A stretch of DNA of 64,000 bases from G963923945 sp965199175 (GCA_965199175.1 OZ240684.1:1550001-1614000); one strand, 5' to 3'. Shown: positions 51,923 to 61,192, counted from the stretch's first letter. Notes: generated by a model from the sequence alone, not told the origin. Numbers and translations: made by a program.

Positions 51923-53677
51923 CTAAGTTTGCGGCTTCGCATCGGCCCGCTCCATTTTCAACATCAAATAGCGCTGCTGAAGAATCGATAACAGGTTATT
52001 CCATGTCCAGTAAATCACCAAACCAGCCGGAAACCCGGCCAAAAGAATCGTGAAGACAAAGGGCAACATCATAAAAATTTTAGCCTGAAGCGGGTCTGGC
52101 GGCGGCGGGTTGAGTTTTTGCTGAATAAACATGGTCAACCCCATCAATAAAGGCCAGACACCAATGGTGAGGAAAAGCGGGACCTCCCAGGGCAACAGCC
52201 CAAAAAGATTAAACAAGCTGGTCGGATCAGGAGCCGATAAATCCTCAATCCAGCCGAAAAACGGCGCATGCCGCATCTCAATGGAAACAAAAAGAACCTT
52301 ATAAAGCGCGAAAAAAATCGGAATCTGAATCAAAATCGGCAAACACCCTGCGGCCGGATTGACCTTGTGACGTTTATAAAGGGCAATCATTTCCTGATTG
52401 AGTGCCATCCGGTCCTCTGCGTAACGCTCACGCAATCGCATCATCTCAGGAGAAAGCTTCTTCATCGCATTCATAGAGCGAAAAGATTTATCCGCCAACG
52501 GATAGAGAATCAGCCGGATCACAACCGTCAAAGCCAAAATAGCCAGACCGAAATTGCCCAGAAAATCATTGAAAAAAGCAATCAGATAAAACAGTGGTTT
52601 GGTCAGAAAATAGAGATATCCGAAATCCACCGCCAGATCGAACCGGTCAATTCCCAGGCTATCGGCATAATCACTCAGAGTACGGACTTCCTTAGCACCG
52701 GCAAATAAATAATGGGTGGCTTCGATCCTCTGACCGGGCTGCACTGTGTCGGGAGAGCCTAAATAATTGACCTGATAGGTATCCCGGCCATCGCGTTTTC
52801 CATAAGCAAAACCCGCCTGTACTGTCTCACTTTGATCAGGTGCAATCGCAGCCAGCCAATAATGACCCGTCATCCCCAACCAGCCCCCGGTGGTTTCCTG
52901 CCGGACCTTCTTTACCTCAGCCAGATCATCGTAATCATACTCCTCTAAAACCCCTTTCATGACACCCAAAGGACCTTCGTGAAGAATAAAAAAACCAAGC
53001 GTTGACGGGGTGCCGATTCGTTGCAGCAAAGCATATGGATGCAGAGTCACCGCCGTTGAACCACGGTTTTCCACAGAATCCGTCAAGGTAAACATAAAAC
53101 GGTGATCAACCGCCATATGTCGGCGAAAGATCAATCCCTGGCCGTTATCCCAGGTCAGTGTGACCGGTGTATCCGGGGTGAGACGTTGCCCATCAGCCGT
53201 CCACCGGGTATCGGCATCCGGCGTGGCAATATCCGGATCAGCCGCCGACCAGCCATGACGGGCAAAATAAGGATCAGGGGATTGGCGGGGTGCCAGTAAA
53301 GTGATTTCCGGGCTATCCGGGGCCAGAGAGACCCGGTAATCAGCCAGAGTGATATCATCAATACGCCCGCCATTGAGAGAAAAAGAACCATGTAAGTGCG
53401 GCGTATCAATCGGAATACGCAGATCCTCTTGTGCATCACGCTCAGGCTGCGGACTGATCACAGCATCCGGCAGGCTGGGCACAGGTGGCCCCAGAGGATC
53501 TCCCCTGGTCACATCACGTCCACCCGGCAAGTCGGTGCCGACAGCCGGGTGCCCCTCCTCAGAAGACTGAATGGCTTGCTGCTCACGCAAGCGGGGCTGA
53601 TTGTAAAAAATCTCAAATCCCACCAAAATAAGCATGGAGAGAACAACGGCGAGAATGAGATTGCCCTGAGTATTCAT
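51923..53677 (-). CDS. yidC: Membrane protein insertase YidC
   Basis: 584 residues, typical of Gram-negative YidC. N-terminal helix (about 7-25), large periplasmic P1 domain (about 60-340) and a C-terminal insertase core with five helices (FGLAILALTVVIRLILYPLADKSFRSMNAMKKL, NPAAGCLPILIQIPIFFALYKVLF, VPLFLTIGVWPLLMGLTMFIQQKL, GFPAGLVIYWTWNNLLSILQQ). It inserts membrane proteins with or without SecYEG. The ATG at 53677 lies 113 bp after yidD. Confidence 0.98.
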   Translation of the reverse strand: MNTQGNLILAVVLSMLILVGFEIFYNQPRLREQQAIQSSEEGHPAVGTDLPGGRDVTRGDPLGPPVPSLPDAVISPQPERDAQEDLRIPIDTPHLHGSFSLNGGRIDDITLADYRVSLAPDSPEITLLAPRQSPDPYFARHGWSAADPDIATPDADTRWTADGQRLTPDTPVTLTWDNGQGLIFRRHMAVDHRFMFTLTDSVENRGSTAVTLHPYALLQRIGTPSTLGFFILHEGPLGVMKGVLEEYDYDDLAEVKKVRQETTGGWLGMTGHYWLAAIAPDQSETVQAGFAYGKRDGRDTYQVNYLGSPDTVQPGQRIEATHYLFAGAKEVRTLSDYADSLGIDRFDLAVDFGYLYFLTKPLFYLIAFFNDFLGNFGLAILALTVVIRLILYPLADKSFRSMNAMKKLSPEMMRLRERYAEDRMALNQEMIALYKRHKVNPAAGCLPILIQIPIFFALYKVLFVSIEMRHAPFFGWIEDLSAPDPTSLFNLFGLLPWEVPLFLTIGVWPLLMGLTMFIQQKLNPPPPDPLQAKIFMMLPFVFTILLAGFPAGLVIYWTWNNLLSILQQRYLMLKMERADAKPQT

Positions 53678-53790
53678 GATTGAGTATTCATGATAATGAC
53701 GAAAAGCTGTGTTGGAAGGAAAAGCTGTGTTGGAAGAGTGTATGGAAATAAAAAATAATCACACAAGCCAAATGGCCGGACCAGGTTTTC

Positions 53791-54045
53791 TTACCGCCGC
53801 CGGGATCGACACCCGGGATCATTGGGTGGTGGTGGATCATATTCCCATCCTCCAGCCCAGGGATGACACCGGATCAGACGTCGAAAAACATACCAAAGCC
53901 CGCGCAACGCACCATGATCACGGATCACATACAGAGCATATTCAGAGCAGCTGGGACAATAACGACAGGTCGGCGGTTTTAAGGGCGAGAGAATCAACCG
54001 ATACAGGGAAATAAGAACCAGGCATGATCGTGTCATGAGAGTCAT
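53791..54045 (-). CDS. yidD: Membrane protein insertion efficiency factor YidD
   Basis: 84 residues: YRLILSPLKPPTCRYCPSCSEYALYVIRDHGALRG, followed by RLIRCHPWAGGWEYDPPP. The cysteines and the HPW-GG motif define the family. It overlaps rnpA by 4 bp (ATGA), as in many genomes. Confidence 0.97.
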   Translation of the reverse strand: MTLMTRSCLVLISLYRLILSPLKPPTCRYCPSCSEYALYVIRDHGALRGLWYVFRRLIRCHPWAGGWEYDPPPPNDPGCRSRRR

Positions 54046-54464
54046 CCTCCAGCCCTGCCTTCATCTGACCGGCCACCGGGCCGGGTGAGCCGTTTCAGGC
54101 CACGGGCCAGATCACGCCGCAAGTCCTCATAGGGACAACGTAGCGTCACCCTTCGGGCAATCAGCACATAGTCATAACCGCTCCGGGCGTTATCAGGCAT
54201 CACCTCTGCAACCACAGCCCGCAACCGCCGCCGCGCCCGGTTGCGGGCCACCGCACCACCAACGGCACGGCTGGCGGTAAACCCGACCCGAATCAAAGCA
54301 GAATCCAGAACCCGGTCAGAGTGGGCAGAGCCAGCCCGTGAGGACCGACCCGGAAGGGAGGGGACGGCTTGTACAATCAAACCAGGAAAAACCGCTTTGC
54401 GTCCCTGCTGAGCAGCCCGGAGAAATTCAGCCCGGCGTCTCAGCCGTCCGATGATACGGACCAC
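54042..54464 (-). CDS. rnpA: Ribonuclease P protein component
   Basis: 140 residues from a GTG. RnpA signature: RVGFTASRAVGGAVARNRARRRLRAVVAEV, which binds the pre-tRNA leader and RNase P RNA. N-terminal RRRAEFLRAAQQGRK is typical. It starts 6 bp after rpmH, so the Shine-Dalgarno sequence is weak and translation is likely coupled. Confidence 0.97.
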   Translation of the reverse strand: MVRIIGRLRRRAEFLRAAQQGRKAVFPGLIVQAVPSLPGRSSRAGSAHSDRVLDSALIRVGFTASRAVGGAVARNRARRRLRAVVAEVMPDNARSGYDYVLIARRVTLRCPYEDLRRDLARGLKRLTRPGGRSDEGRAGG

Positions 54465-54470
54465 CGGAGA

Positions 54471-54605
54471 TCACGCAGTCAAACGCTTACGGCCCCGGGC
54501 ACGGCGCCGGGAAAGAACTTTACGACCACCGACACTCGCCATGCGGGAACGAAAACCGTGACGGCGTTTGCGGACCAGATTACTGGGCTGGAATGGGCGC
54601 TTCAC
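54471..54605 (-). CDS. rpmH: 50S ribosomal protein L34
   Basis: 44 residues, begins (GTG)KRPFQPSNLVRKRRHGFRSRMA and ends with an Arg/Lys-rich tail (RRRARGRKRLTA). A full-length L34 directly upstream of rnpA, as expected. The start is GTG instead of the usual ATG. Confidence 0.97.
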   Translation of the reverse strand: MKRPFQPSNLVRKRRHGFRSRMASVGGRKVLSRRRARGRKRLTA

Positions 54606-55023
54606 TGCCAAAAACCTCTTATCAGGAATGGTTGATCAATCAATGGTTTGTCTCATTATAAATATATAAACCAACAATATAAATCAATAATATAAATCAA
54701 CAAATTAAACACAAAATATCATGTAAAAACTGAATATAAACACCTATGAGCATAAACCCCATACCTGCATAGATGCACAGGTCATACAGATACACAGGCT
54801 GCGGGTCATAATATACAGATTGCCGGTTATATACGGTCTCTGCGAACATACGTCAACTTGGTCCGTCAACCGGGTCTGCTATAAATGACAATAACCGAAA
54901 ATGACAATGACTGGCCGACTATGGCACATAACCCAACCCGGTTAAGATACGACCTGTTGAAACACCAACAGAGCGGCACAGTTTTTATCAATGCTCGCCG
55001 TTTTATCAATGCTTGCCGTTTTA
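54606..55023. repeat. Gap between rpmH and the methyltransferase, with repeats
   Basis: The rpmH promoter region is here; the stretch 54650-54720 is AT-rich with a repeated aatataaatcaa unit. At 54983-55032 three 18-bp units (ttttatcaatgctcgccg) run into the last codons of the methyltransferase gene. No RNA gene was recognised. Confidence 0.5.
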
Positions 55024-55884
55024 TCAATGCCCTCCGCGAGGAAGAGAAGGATCATAGACAGGTTTATTCATGGGCCTTGTGCGCAGCCGTCCAGCTCTCA
55101 GATCATGGATACGCTCCCAGGCAATATCCACATATTCCCCGACAACATCACATCCAAGACCACGGCGTCCGTGCATAGCAGCAGCAACGATTGCAGATCC
55201 AACCCCCATATAAGGATCAAAAACGCTATCACCCCGGTTTGTCAGCGACAAAACAAGACGCTCAACCAATTCAACCGGGAATTGACACGGATGGATTGTT
55301 TTTTCGGCATGATTGTTCTTTACATTGGGAAATATCCAGACATCGCCTGGGTTCTTGCCAAGAGGATTGGCCGAAAGCTGTCCGGCTTTTGGTCCCTTAT
55401 AATACCGCTTATTCGGGTATTTTGACGGGACACGGATGGGATCCAGATTAAAGATATAGTCATCTTCCTTAGTGAACCAGAGCACTGTTTCATAACGACC
55501 AGAAAGACGCTTTTTACAGTGGAGACCATGTTCAAAATGCCACATAATCCGGTTTCGCAGCTTCAGGCCATGGTCTTTGAAAACATGATACAGAACCATA
55601 TCCAGAGGGAATATTTCGCCATGATGAACATGGTTGCCGACCTGCCAGCATAAAGAACCTCGCGGTGAGAGAAGGCGGACACATTCGGATATCACCTGGG
55701 CCTGATTTTTCACATATTGATCAAGCGATGATCGTGTTTCGTATTGCTTGCCGATATTATAGGGCGGCGATGTCACAATCAGGGTCACCGATTCATCCTG
55801 CAGCCCGCGCATAAAGCGCAAATTATCTTGCTTTTTCATGTCAACGCCGGTGTCGCCTGGCAGCACCACAACGTTTGATCTCAT
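55024..55884 (-). CDS. Site-specific DNA methyltransferase (N4/N6 type), apparently orphan
   Basis: About 286 residues. Catalytic motif IV is TSPPYNIGKQY (near residue 36-46), and SAM-binding motif I is VFDPYMGVGSAIVAA near the C-terminus, so the order IV...I fits the beta class of amino-methyltransferases. HPCQFPVELVERLVLSLT precedes motif I. ATG 55884 has a ggag 6 bp upstream; ATG 55896 is the alternative. TSPPY can mean N4-cytosine or N6-adenine methylation. No restriction gene adjoins it. The last codons derive from an 18-bp tandem repeat. Confidence 0.88.
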   Translation of the reverse strand: MRSNVVVLPGDTGVDMKKQDNLRFMRGLQDESVTLIVTSPPYNIGKQYETRSSLDQYVKNQAQVISECVRLLSPRGSLCWQVGNHVHHGEIFPLDMVLYHVFKDHGLKLRNRIMWHFEHGLHCKKRLSGRYETVLWFTKEDDYIFNLDPIRVPSKYPNKRYYKGPKAGQLSANPLGKNPGDVWIFPNVKNNHAEKTIHPCQFPVELVERLVLSLTNRGDSVFDPYMGVGSAIVAAAMHGRRGLGCDVVGEYVDIAWERIHDLRAGRLRTRPMNKPVYDPSLPRGGH

Positions 55885-55896
55885 CTTTTGCTCCAT

Positions 55897-56215
55897 ACTA
55901 TTTTTTCAGCAAAAATTTTTTAGCAAAAACCAAATTTTCATAAAATATTATTTACGGAAAATCCTTTATATCTTTTTTTGCTCTTTTTTTTGATTTTTTA
56001 ATCAATTCTTCAATCATTCTGTTTACCCTCATCCCAGGCATAGGAAAGCCCCTACCAGCTCTCTCCCATACGGGAGAGAGCTGGCTTGATGACGTTTCAG
56101 TATTTATAACGTTTCAGTATCCGTGACATTTCAGTAGACGTTTTTAGTAAACGTCTCAGCTTAGTAAACGTCTCAACCGGAGCGGTGAGACAAGGCTAAG
56201 AGTTGCCGCTATTCT
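55897..56215. other. Gap with a perfect 13-bp hairpin and gtttcagta repeats
   Basis: Positions 56055-56084 form ccagctctctccc / gggagagagctgg with a 4-nt loop; there is no T tract, so it is a REP-like hairpin more than a canonical terminator. Positions 56092-56175 carry repeated cgtttcagta and agtaaacgtctcag units. No gene. Confidence 0.6.
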
Positions 56216-56878
56216 TCAAAAATTATACAGCAGACCAATCCTGCCACCCAGAGTGTCAGCACCACCTTTTATGTTACTATTCCCAAAATACGTCTTGTCG
56301 GCATAATCGGCATATTCACCCTGGATAAAGGAGGTGACATTGCCCATGACCGGAAAACCCATACCAATGGCGATTTTAAACCCCAGATGAGTCGCATTGT
56401 CTGAAATCGAGAAACCAGGAGCGGATGCTTTGATTTCGCCCCGGGCGATCGATGGCCCGACGGCCAGATACGGCGCCACAGGCCCTGCATTCATCCCAAT
56501 ACGTCCCAGAAAATCCATTGACCAGTCCACATTGACTTGCCCACGCATGTTGACAAGCTCTCCAGCTTGTTGGGGTATCTGAAGTCTTTGTGAAACTTTC
56601 ATATAATCTTTCTGCCAGCCGATATGAATGCCGGCAAAAACTCTCTGGGTAATCGGGGCCGTATAGCGCATGGCAACACCGACCAAAGCTGAAGAATCAT
56701 TGAATTCCTGACCAGTCGATCTGGATTCGACATCCCAGCTGCTGTATCCACCCGTGACACCGATGGAAAATCCATCGGTTGATTGAAGCGGTGTTTCTGC
56801 CCGTGCCGACTATGTACCCAAAACCAGAATGACCCCGAAAAACGTGGCCTTCAAACCATTGTTCATAAAATTATTCAT
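56216..56878 (-). pseudogene. Outer-membrane beta-barrel protein with an in-frame amber codon in its signal peptide
   Basis: The frame from ATG 56878 (or 56866) encodes a signal peptide (MNNGLKATFFGVILVLGT). It then meets TAG at 56810-56812 and continues in frame with SARAETP and a beta-barrel of alternating strands (FSIGVTGGYSSWDVES, ALVGVAMRYTAPITQ, VNVDWSMDFLGRIGMNAG) to a C-terminal GGRIGLLYNF, ending in Phe as outer-membrane proteins do. One base change (e.g. CAG to TAG) would restore it. So it is a recent nonsense mutation, a sequencing error, or read by suppression. A Met-less restart after TAG would lack export. Confidence 0.75.
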
Positions 56879-57424
56879 AAAACCGTGCTGCATCGCTCGC
56901 GTCCTTTTGATTGATCAATACGAAGGACAGCACCGGCATTGGTGCCGGGCTGTTGCAATCAATCACGCGCGTGAAGACCCCATCTATTGGCTGGACTAAG
57001 TGGGGGATTCCCAATGATCCGGTCCAGGAGCTGGACTATTCGGTGGGCAACCCGACCAAACGGGATGCTCGCGATTGATTGCGGGTTAAAATTAACCCGA
57101 CCGGAGGGAGTTCGCGCACAAACCAACTGATTCTTTGTGGATAAAAAAATTGTCCTTACAAAATGACTGTCTGATTTTCGTATCCTCAGCTTCACGGAGT
57201 ATAAAGATTTGACGAAGTATGAAGACGTCTCAGAATGCGAAGAGATGATAAAGAGATGATCACGTAAAAGCGTTTGGATGTGATCATCGGAATATGCTTA
57301 TTCGATCATTCAGAAAAGAGCATGATAGGTGGTTACGTACCGGCTTGATGACGGCTTGAAAAATCAAACAGAACCGAGAGATCAAACAGAACCGGGGAAT
57401 CAAACAGAACCGAAAGAGAAAAAG
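56879..57424. other. Gap with a terminator-like hairpin and an 18-bp triplication
   Basis: At about 56928-56954 an imperfect GC hairpin (cagcaccggca / tgccgggctg) lies upstream of the barrel gene. About 56960-57195 on the minus strand is open for 78 codons without a recognised family. Positions 57361-57414 are three copies of an 18-bp unit (aatcaaacagaaccgag-type), immediately before the VTT gene. If translated they would give three N-QTEP repeats. Confidence 0.5.
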
Positions 57425-58180
57425 ATGGCAGAAAAAGAAAAAAAGAGCCTGATAATCAAGATGCTGCCCCTGGCGGTTCTGGCCCTTGGCCTGGTGGCTT
57501 TCATTGCCGCTGACGGGAGTTCTTATTTCAATTTCCAGACACTCAGCGATAACCGGGCCGCCTTAACCGGTTATGTTCAGCATCATGCCTGGACAGCAGC
57601 GGGTATTTTCACCCTTCTTTACGCTGTTTCGGTGGCTTTTTCGTTCCCCGGTGCAACCATCCTCACCCTGACCGGGGGCTTTTTATTCGGGGTCGTTATC
57701 GGATCAATTCTCACCGTTTCCGGGGCAACAGTGGGGGCTATTCTGCTTTTTCTTGCCGCCAGAATGAGCATCGGTGAGACGTTACGTCGCCGGGCTGGGC
57801 CCTTCCTGAAAAAAATTGAAAAAGGGTTTCACCGCAACGCCGCCAGCTATATGCTCACATTGCGTCTGGTTCCGGTTTTTCCGTTTTGGCTGGTTAATCT
57901 GGCTCCGGCTCTCTTTGGTGTCCGCTTGTCAACATTTTCCTGGACAACCCTGGTTGGAATCATCCCCGGAACAGTCGTCTTTGTCAGTGTCGGCAATGGA
58001 TTGGGAGCAATTTTTGATCATGGGGAAACCCCTGATCTGGGTATTATTTTTGAACCCAGCATTCTTCTGCCTCTGATCGGGCTTTCTGTGCTTTCTCTGA
58101 TCCCGGTTGTTTATGACCGCCTGAAGTCATCTGATCGTTCGCACCCCCCGGCCACGGATGAAACCCGGTCACAACCCTGA
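57425..58180 (+). CDS. VTT (TVP38/TMEM64, DedA-like) family membrane protein
   Basis: About 251 residues from ATG 57425 (MAEKEKK). Five or six helices with the VTT core: VAFSFPGATILTLTGGFLFGVVIGSILTVSGATVGAILLFLAAR, LRLVPVFPFWLVNLAPALFGV and VGIIPGTVVFVSVGNGLG. A GTG start at 57329 would add a QTEP-repeat leader and cannot be excluded. Proteins of this family are probable lipid/small-molecule transporters and are often encoded with MerA-like flavoproteins, as here (95 bp upstream of one). Confidence 0.88.
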   Translation: MAEKEKKSLIIKMLPLAVLALGLVAFIAADGSSYFNFQTLSDNRAALTGYVQHHAWTAAGIFTLLYAVSVAFSFPGATILTLTGGFLFGVVIGSILTVSGATVGAILLFLAARMSIGETLRRRAGPFLKKIEKGFHRNAASYMLTLRLVPVFPFWLVNLAPALFGVRLSTFSWTTLVGIIPGTVVFVSVGNGLGAIFDHGETPDLGIIFEPSILLPLIGLSVLSLIPVVYDRLKSSDRSHPPATDETRSQP

Positions 58181-58275
58181 TTGAGATGTCATCACAAACG
58201 GCATCATAACGGTTTACGTGTCTTGATTGATCTTCTGCAGTTTCAATCCCCTCATCGATAAAAAGGAGGAATGAT

Positions 58276-59715
58276 ATGGCTTCTCTTATTCAGACCGATA
58301 TTTGCGTTATCGGGGCCGGTTCTGGAGGTTTATCCGTTGCTGCTGCGGCGGCCCAGATGGGCGCACAGGTGACATTGATCGAAGCAGGAAAAATGGGTGG
58401 TGATTGCCTCAATACCGGCTGTGTTCCTTCTAAATCTCTTCTTGCCGCTGCTCATGCCGCCGAAACAGCCCGTGAGGCCTCCAAATTCGGGGTTGATGTA
58501 AGCGGCCTTAAGATCGATTTTGGTCGGGTGCATCAGCATGTCCATAACGTTATCGCGGCCATCGCACCTCACGATTCGGTGGAACGTTTCAGGAAATTGG
58601 GGGTCAAAGTCATTCGGAAACGTGGCCGTTTCACCAGCCGCCATGAGGTTGCCGCCGGTTCCTATCGCATCCAGGCCCGCCGATTCGTCATTGCCACGGG
58701 ATCACGGGCCTTTGTGCCCCCGGTTCCGGGCTTGTCTGAAACGCCTTTCATGACCAATGAAACCATCTTTGAGCAAACAGAATGCCCAAAACATTTATTG
58801 ATCATGGGGGGTGGGCCTATCGGTCTGGAAATGGCTCAGGCCCATCGCCGCCTGGGCAGCAATGTCACATTGTTTGAAATGTCGGAGATCTTACCAAAAG
58901 ATGATCCGGCTCTGGTGGCGGTCATCCGCCGCCGTCTGCTGGCTGAGGGTATCCAAATACGTGAGAAAACCAAAGTCACCGCCGTTAAAACTCTGAAAAG
59001 CAAGGGTTCTACCAGAATCCAGCTTGCGATAGAAGACGCCACCGGTAAGAGCAAAGTCACCGGTAGCCATCTTCTGGTTGCAGCCGGGCGACGCTCTAAT
59101 ATCGCTGATCTCGGCCTGGAAGAAGCGGGCGTGGCAACCAACCAGCGCGGGATCATAGTCGATGCCCGCCTGCGGACCAGCAATAAGAAAATTTTTGCCA
59201 TTGGGGATTGCAATGGTGGACTGCAATTTACCCATATAGCCGGCTATCAGGCTGGAATCGCCATCCGGAATATCCTGTTCCGCATCCCCGCCAAAATTGA
59301 CATCAGTGCCGCCCCCTGGGTCACATATACCGACCCTGAACTGGCCCATGTCGGCCTGAACGAACAACAGGCACGCGAACGCTATGGTGATCGGATCCAG
59401 GTCATCGAACGTCCCTGGACAGAAAGTGACCGGGCCCAGGCAGAGGGAGCAACCGAAGGTCTGACCAGGCTCATCGCAACACCGCGCGGCAAAGTACTGG
59501 GGGTTTCTATTGTCGGCAGCCGGGCCGGGGAACAAATTCAGGCCTGGTGTCTGGCATTATCGGCGAATCTCAAACTGAGTACCATTGCCGGAACAATCTT
59601 CCCCTACCCGACCCGAAGCGAATCGAATAAACTGATTGCCGGTCACTTTTTTACACCAAAATTATTCAGCCAGGCCACCCAACGTTTTGTCCGCTTCCTC
59701 CTCAAATTCGGATAG
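58276..59715 (+). CDS. MerA/dihydrolipoamide-dehydrogenase-like FAD disulfide oxidoreductase
   Basis: 479 residues, very strong aaaggaggaa before the ATG. FAD-binding GAGSGG (13-18), redox-active C44/C49 in GGDCLNTGCVPSKSLL, NAD(P)-binding MGGGPIGLEMAQAH, and second FAD motif IFAIGDCNGGLQFTHIA. The C-terminal dimer domain has IFPYPTRSES, where classical members carry HPT-SE; the catalytic His is replaced by Phe. That fits the VTT-associated MerA-like group, not lipoamide dehydrogenase. No N-terminal HMA domain or C-terminal vicinal Cys pair is present, so mercury reduction is doubtful. Confidence 0.9.
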   Translation: MASLIQTDICVIGAGSGGLSVAAAAAQMGAQVTLIEAGKMGGDCLNTGCVPSKSLLAAAHAAETAREASKFGVDVSGLKIDFGRVHQHVHNVIAAIAPHDSVERFRKLGVKVIRKRGRFTSRHEVAAGSYRIQARRFVIATGSRAFVPPVPGLSETPFMTNETIFEQTECPKHLLIMGGGPIGLEMAQAHRRLGSNVTLFEMSEILPKDDPALVAVIRRRLLAEGIQIREKTKVTAVKTLKSKGSTRIQLAIEDATGKSKVTGSHLLVAAGRRSNIADLGLEEAGVATNQRGIIVDARLRTSNKKIFAIGDCNGGLQFTHIAGYQAGIAIRNILFRIPAKIDISAAPWVTYTDPELAHVGLNEQQARERYGDRIQVIERPWTESDRAQAEGATEGLTRLIATPRGKVLGVSIVGSRAGEQIQAWCLALSANLKLSTIAGTIFPYPTRSESNKLIAGHFFTPKLFSQATQRFVRFLLKFG

Positions 59716-61126
59716 TTCTGCCACCCGTTTACCGGTTTCCGGGACCGGTCTTTCGGCCCGGCTGCTCATCTTGACTCTGGTCTTTGTTATGATGAGTGAA
59801 GTGATGGTATTCCTGCCCTCAATCACCCGTTTCCGCGCACGCTATCTTGAAGAGAGTCTGGCCACCGCCCATATAGCCATTCTGTCCACAAAGGTGATGC
59901 CAGAAGGCGTCCTTGATCAGGAACTGAAAAGACGCCTTTTAAGGCATGCCGACACCTATGCCATAGAAGAAAAGAAAGCCGGTATTGTGATACAGCAGCT
60001 TCGGCTGGACCAGCTGCCACCAATCGATGCAACGGTTACTTTACCAGGGCACCCTTTAGAGCTGATTATCGGGGCTCTGGTAACGCTGCCTCGAACCGAA
60101 AACCGCATCCTTCAGGTCACCGGTCCCTCAAAAAAGGAACCTGATTTACGTATCAGCATCATCATTGACGAAAAACCGATGCGAGAGGCCATGATCGGCT
60201 ATTCGGTACGGATTCTTATCCTCTCCCTGGTGATTGCTCTTTTCACCGGTATGCTGGTGTATTTCAGCCTTCGTAAACTGATCGTCACACCCATACAGCA
60301 TTTGACCGCAAATATTCAGAATTTTCGCCAAAACCCTGAAGATCCCGACCGAATTGTCAAACCCGGTACACGTTCGGATGAAGTCGGCATCATGGAGAAA
60401 AATCTGGCCTTTATGCAACGCGATATCCGGGCATCCCTGACCCAGAAAACCCGCCTGGCCGCAATCGGTGAGGCAGTCGCCAAAGTCAACCATGATTTGC
60501 GTAATATCCTTGCCAACGCGATGCTCCAGGGCGATAAGCTGGCCCGGATCCGACATCCCCAGATGCGTGAAATCTTGCCCATTCTCTTCGAAACGATTGA
60601 GGATGCCGTCACGTTATGTCGGCGCACCCTTGATTTTGTCAGCAACCCACAAGAGCAATTTCAACCCCAGGCTGTGAATCTGCACATATTCATGAACGAA
60701 ACCCTGACACCTTTTTTTGAACGACAGACACATGACAATTCTTCGTCAGGACACCTGAAGAAAAACCTGCGCTTTGAGAATATGATCACAGCCGATCTAT
60801 CCGTCACAGCAGATCCTCAGCAACTGTCGCGTGTGGTCCTCAATCTGGTCGAAAATTCCATAAAATCCGGAGCAGATATGATCTCGTTCCGGTCTCGCCG
60901 AACCGCAAAAAAGATCACTCTTTTTATCAGAGATAATGGCCCCGGAATACCGTCTTCGATTCGCTCTGACATTTTTCGCCCTTTTAGCCGCTCAAAAAAA
61001 TCCAGAGGAACCGGCCTGGGATTGGCCATTGTCAAAGATATTATGCAGACCCATAACGGTGATATCGGTCTCAGAAGCTCCACCAAATATGGAACCGTCT
61101 TTGCGTTGAGTTTCCCGGTTGAATAA
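59636..61126 (+). CDS. Membrane sensor histidine kinase
   Basis: Up to 496 residues; the start is uncertain (TTG 59636 overlaps the flavoprotein gene by 80 bp; TTG 59687 is another). Two helices (about 42-60 and 190-212) bracket a periplasmic sensor, followed by a HAMP region. The H-box is VAKVNHDLRNILANA. The catalytic domain has N-box LVENSIKSGA, G1 DNGPGIP, F-box IFRPFSRSKKSRG and G2 GTGLGLAIV. No response regulator gene is adjacent in the window. It probably belongs to one transcription unit with the VTT and flavoprotein genes. Confidence 0.9.
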   Translation: MPVTFLHQNYSARPPNVLSASSSNSDSSATRLPVSGTGLSARLLILTLVFVMMSEVMVFLPSITRFRARYLEESLATAHIAILSTKVMPEGVLDQELKRRLLRHADTYAIEEKKAGIVIQQLRLDQLPPIDATVTLPGHPLELIIGALVTLPRTENRILQVTGPSKKEPDLRISIIIDEKPMREAMIGYSVRILILSLVIALFTGMLVYFSLRKLIVTPIQHLTANIQNFRQNPEDPDRIVKPGTRSDEVGIMEKNLAFMQRDIRASLTQKTRLAAIGEAVAKVNHDLRNILANAMLQGDKLARIRHPQMREILPILFETIEDAVTLCRRTLDFVSNPQEQFQPQAVNLHIFMNETLTPFFERQTHDNSSSGHLKKNLRFENMITADLSVTADPQQLSRVVLNLVENSIKSGADMISFRSRRTAKKITLFIRDNGPGIPSSIRSDIFRPFSRSKKSRGTGLGLAIVKDIMQTHNGDIGLRSSTKYGTVFALSFPVE

Positions 61127-61192
61127 ATTTTCTGGTTCAGTCTGCGGTCTGACAGTCCGGTTGGCGATTCTTAAAACAGCTTCAAAGACGCG

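Noticed and set aside
56959..57195. 78-codon minus-strand frame upstream of the barrel gene
   Set aside because: No recognised domain or start signal; reported only as part of the gap.
58276..59715. Mercury resistance operon
   Set aside because: No merR, merT or merP, no HMA domain and no C-terminal vicinal cysteines in the flavoprotein.
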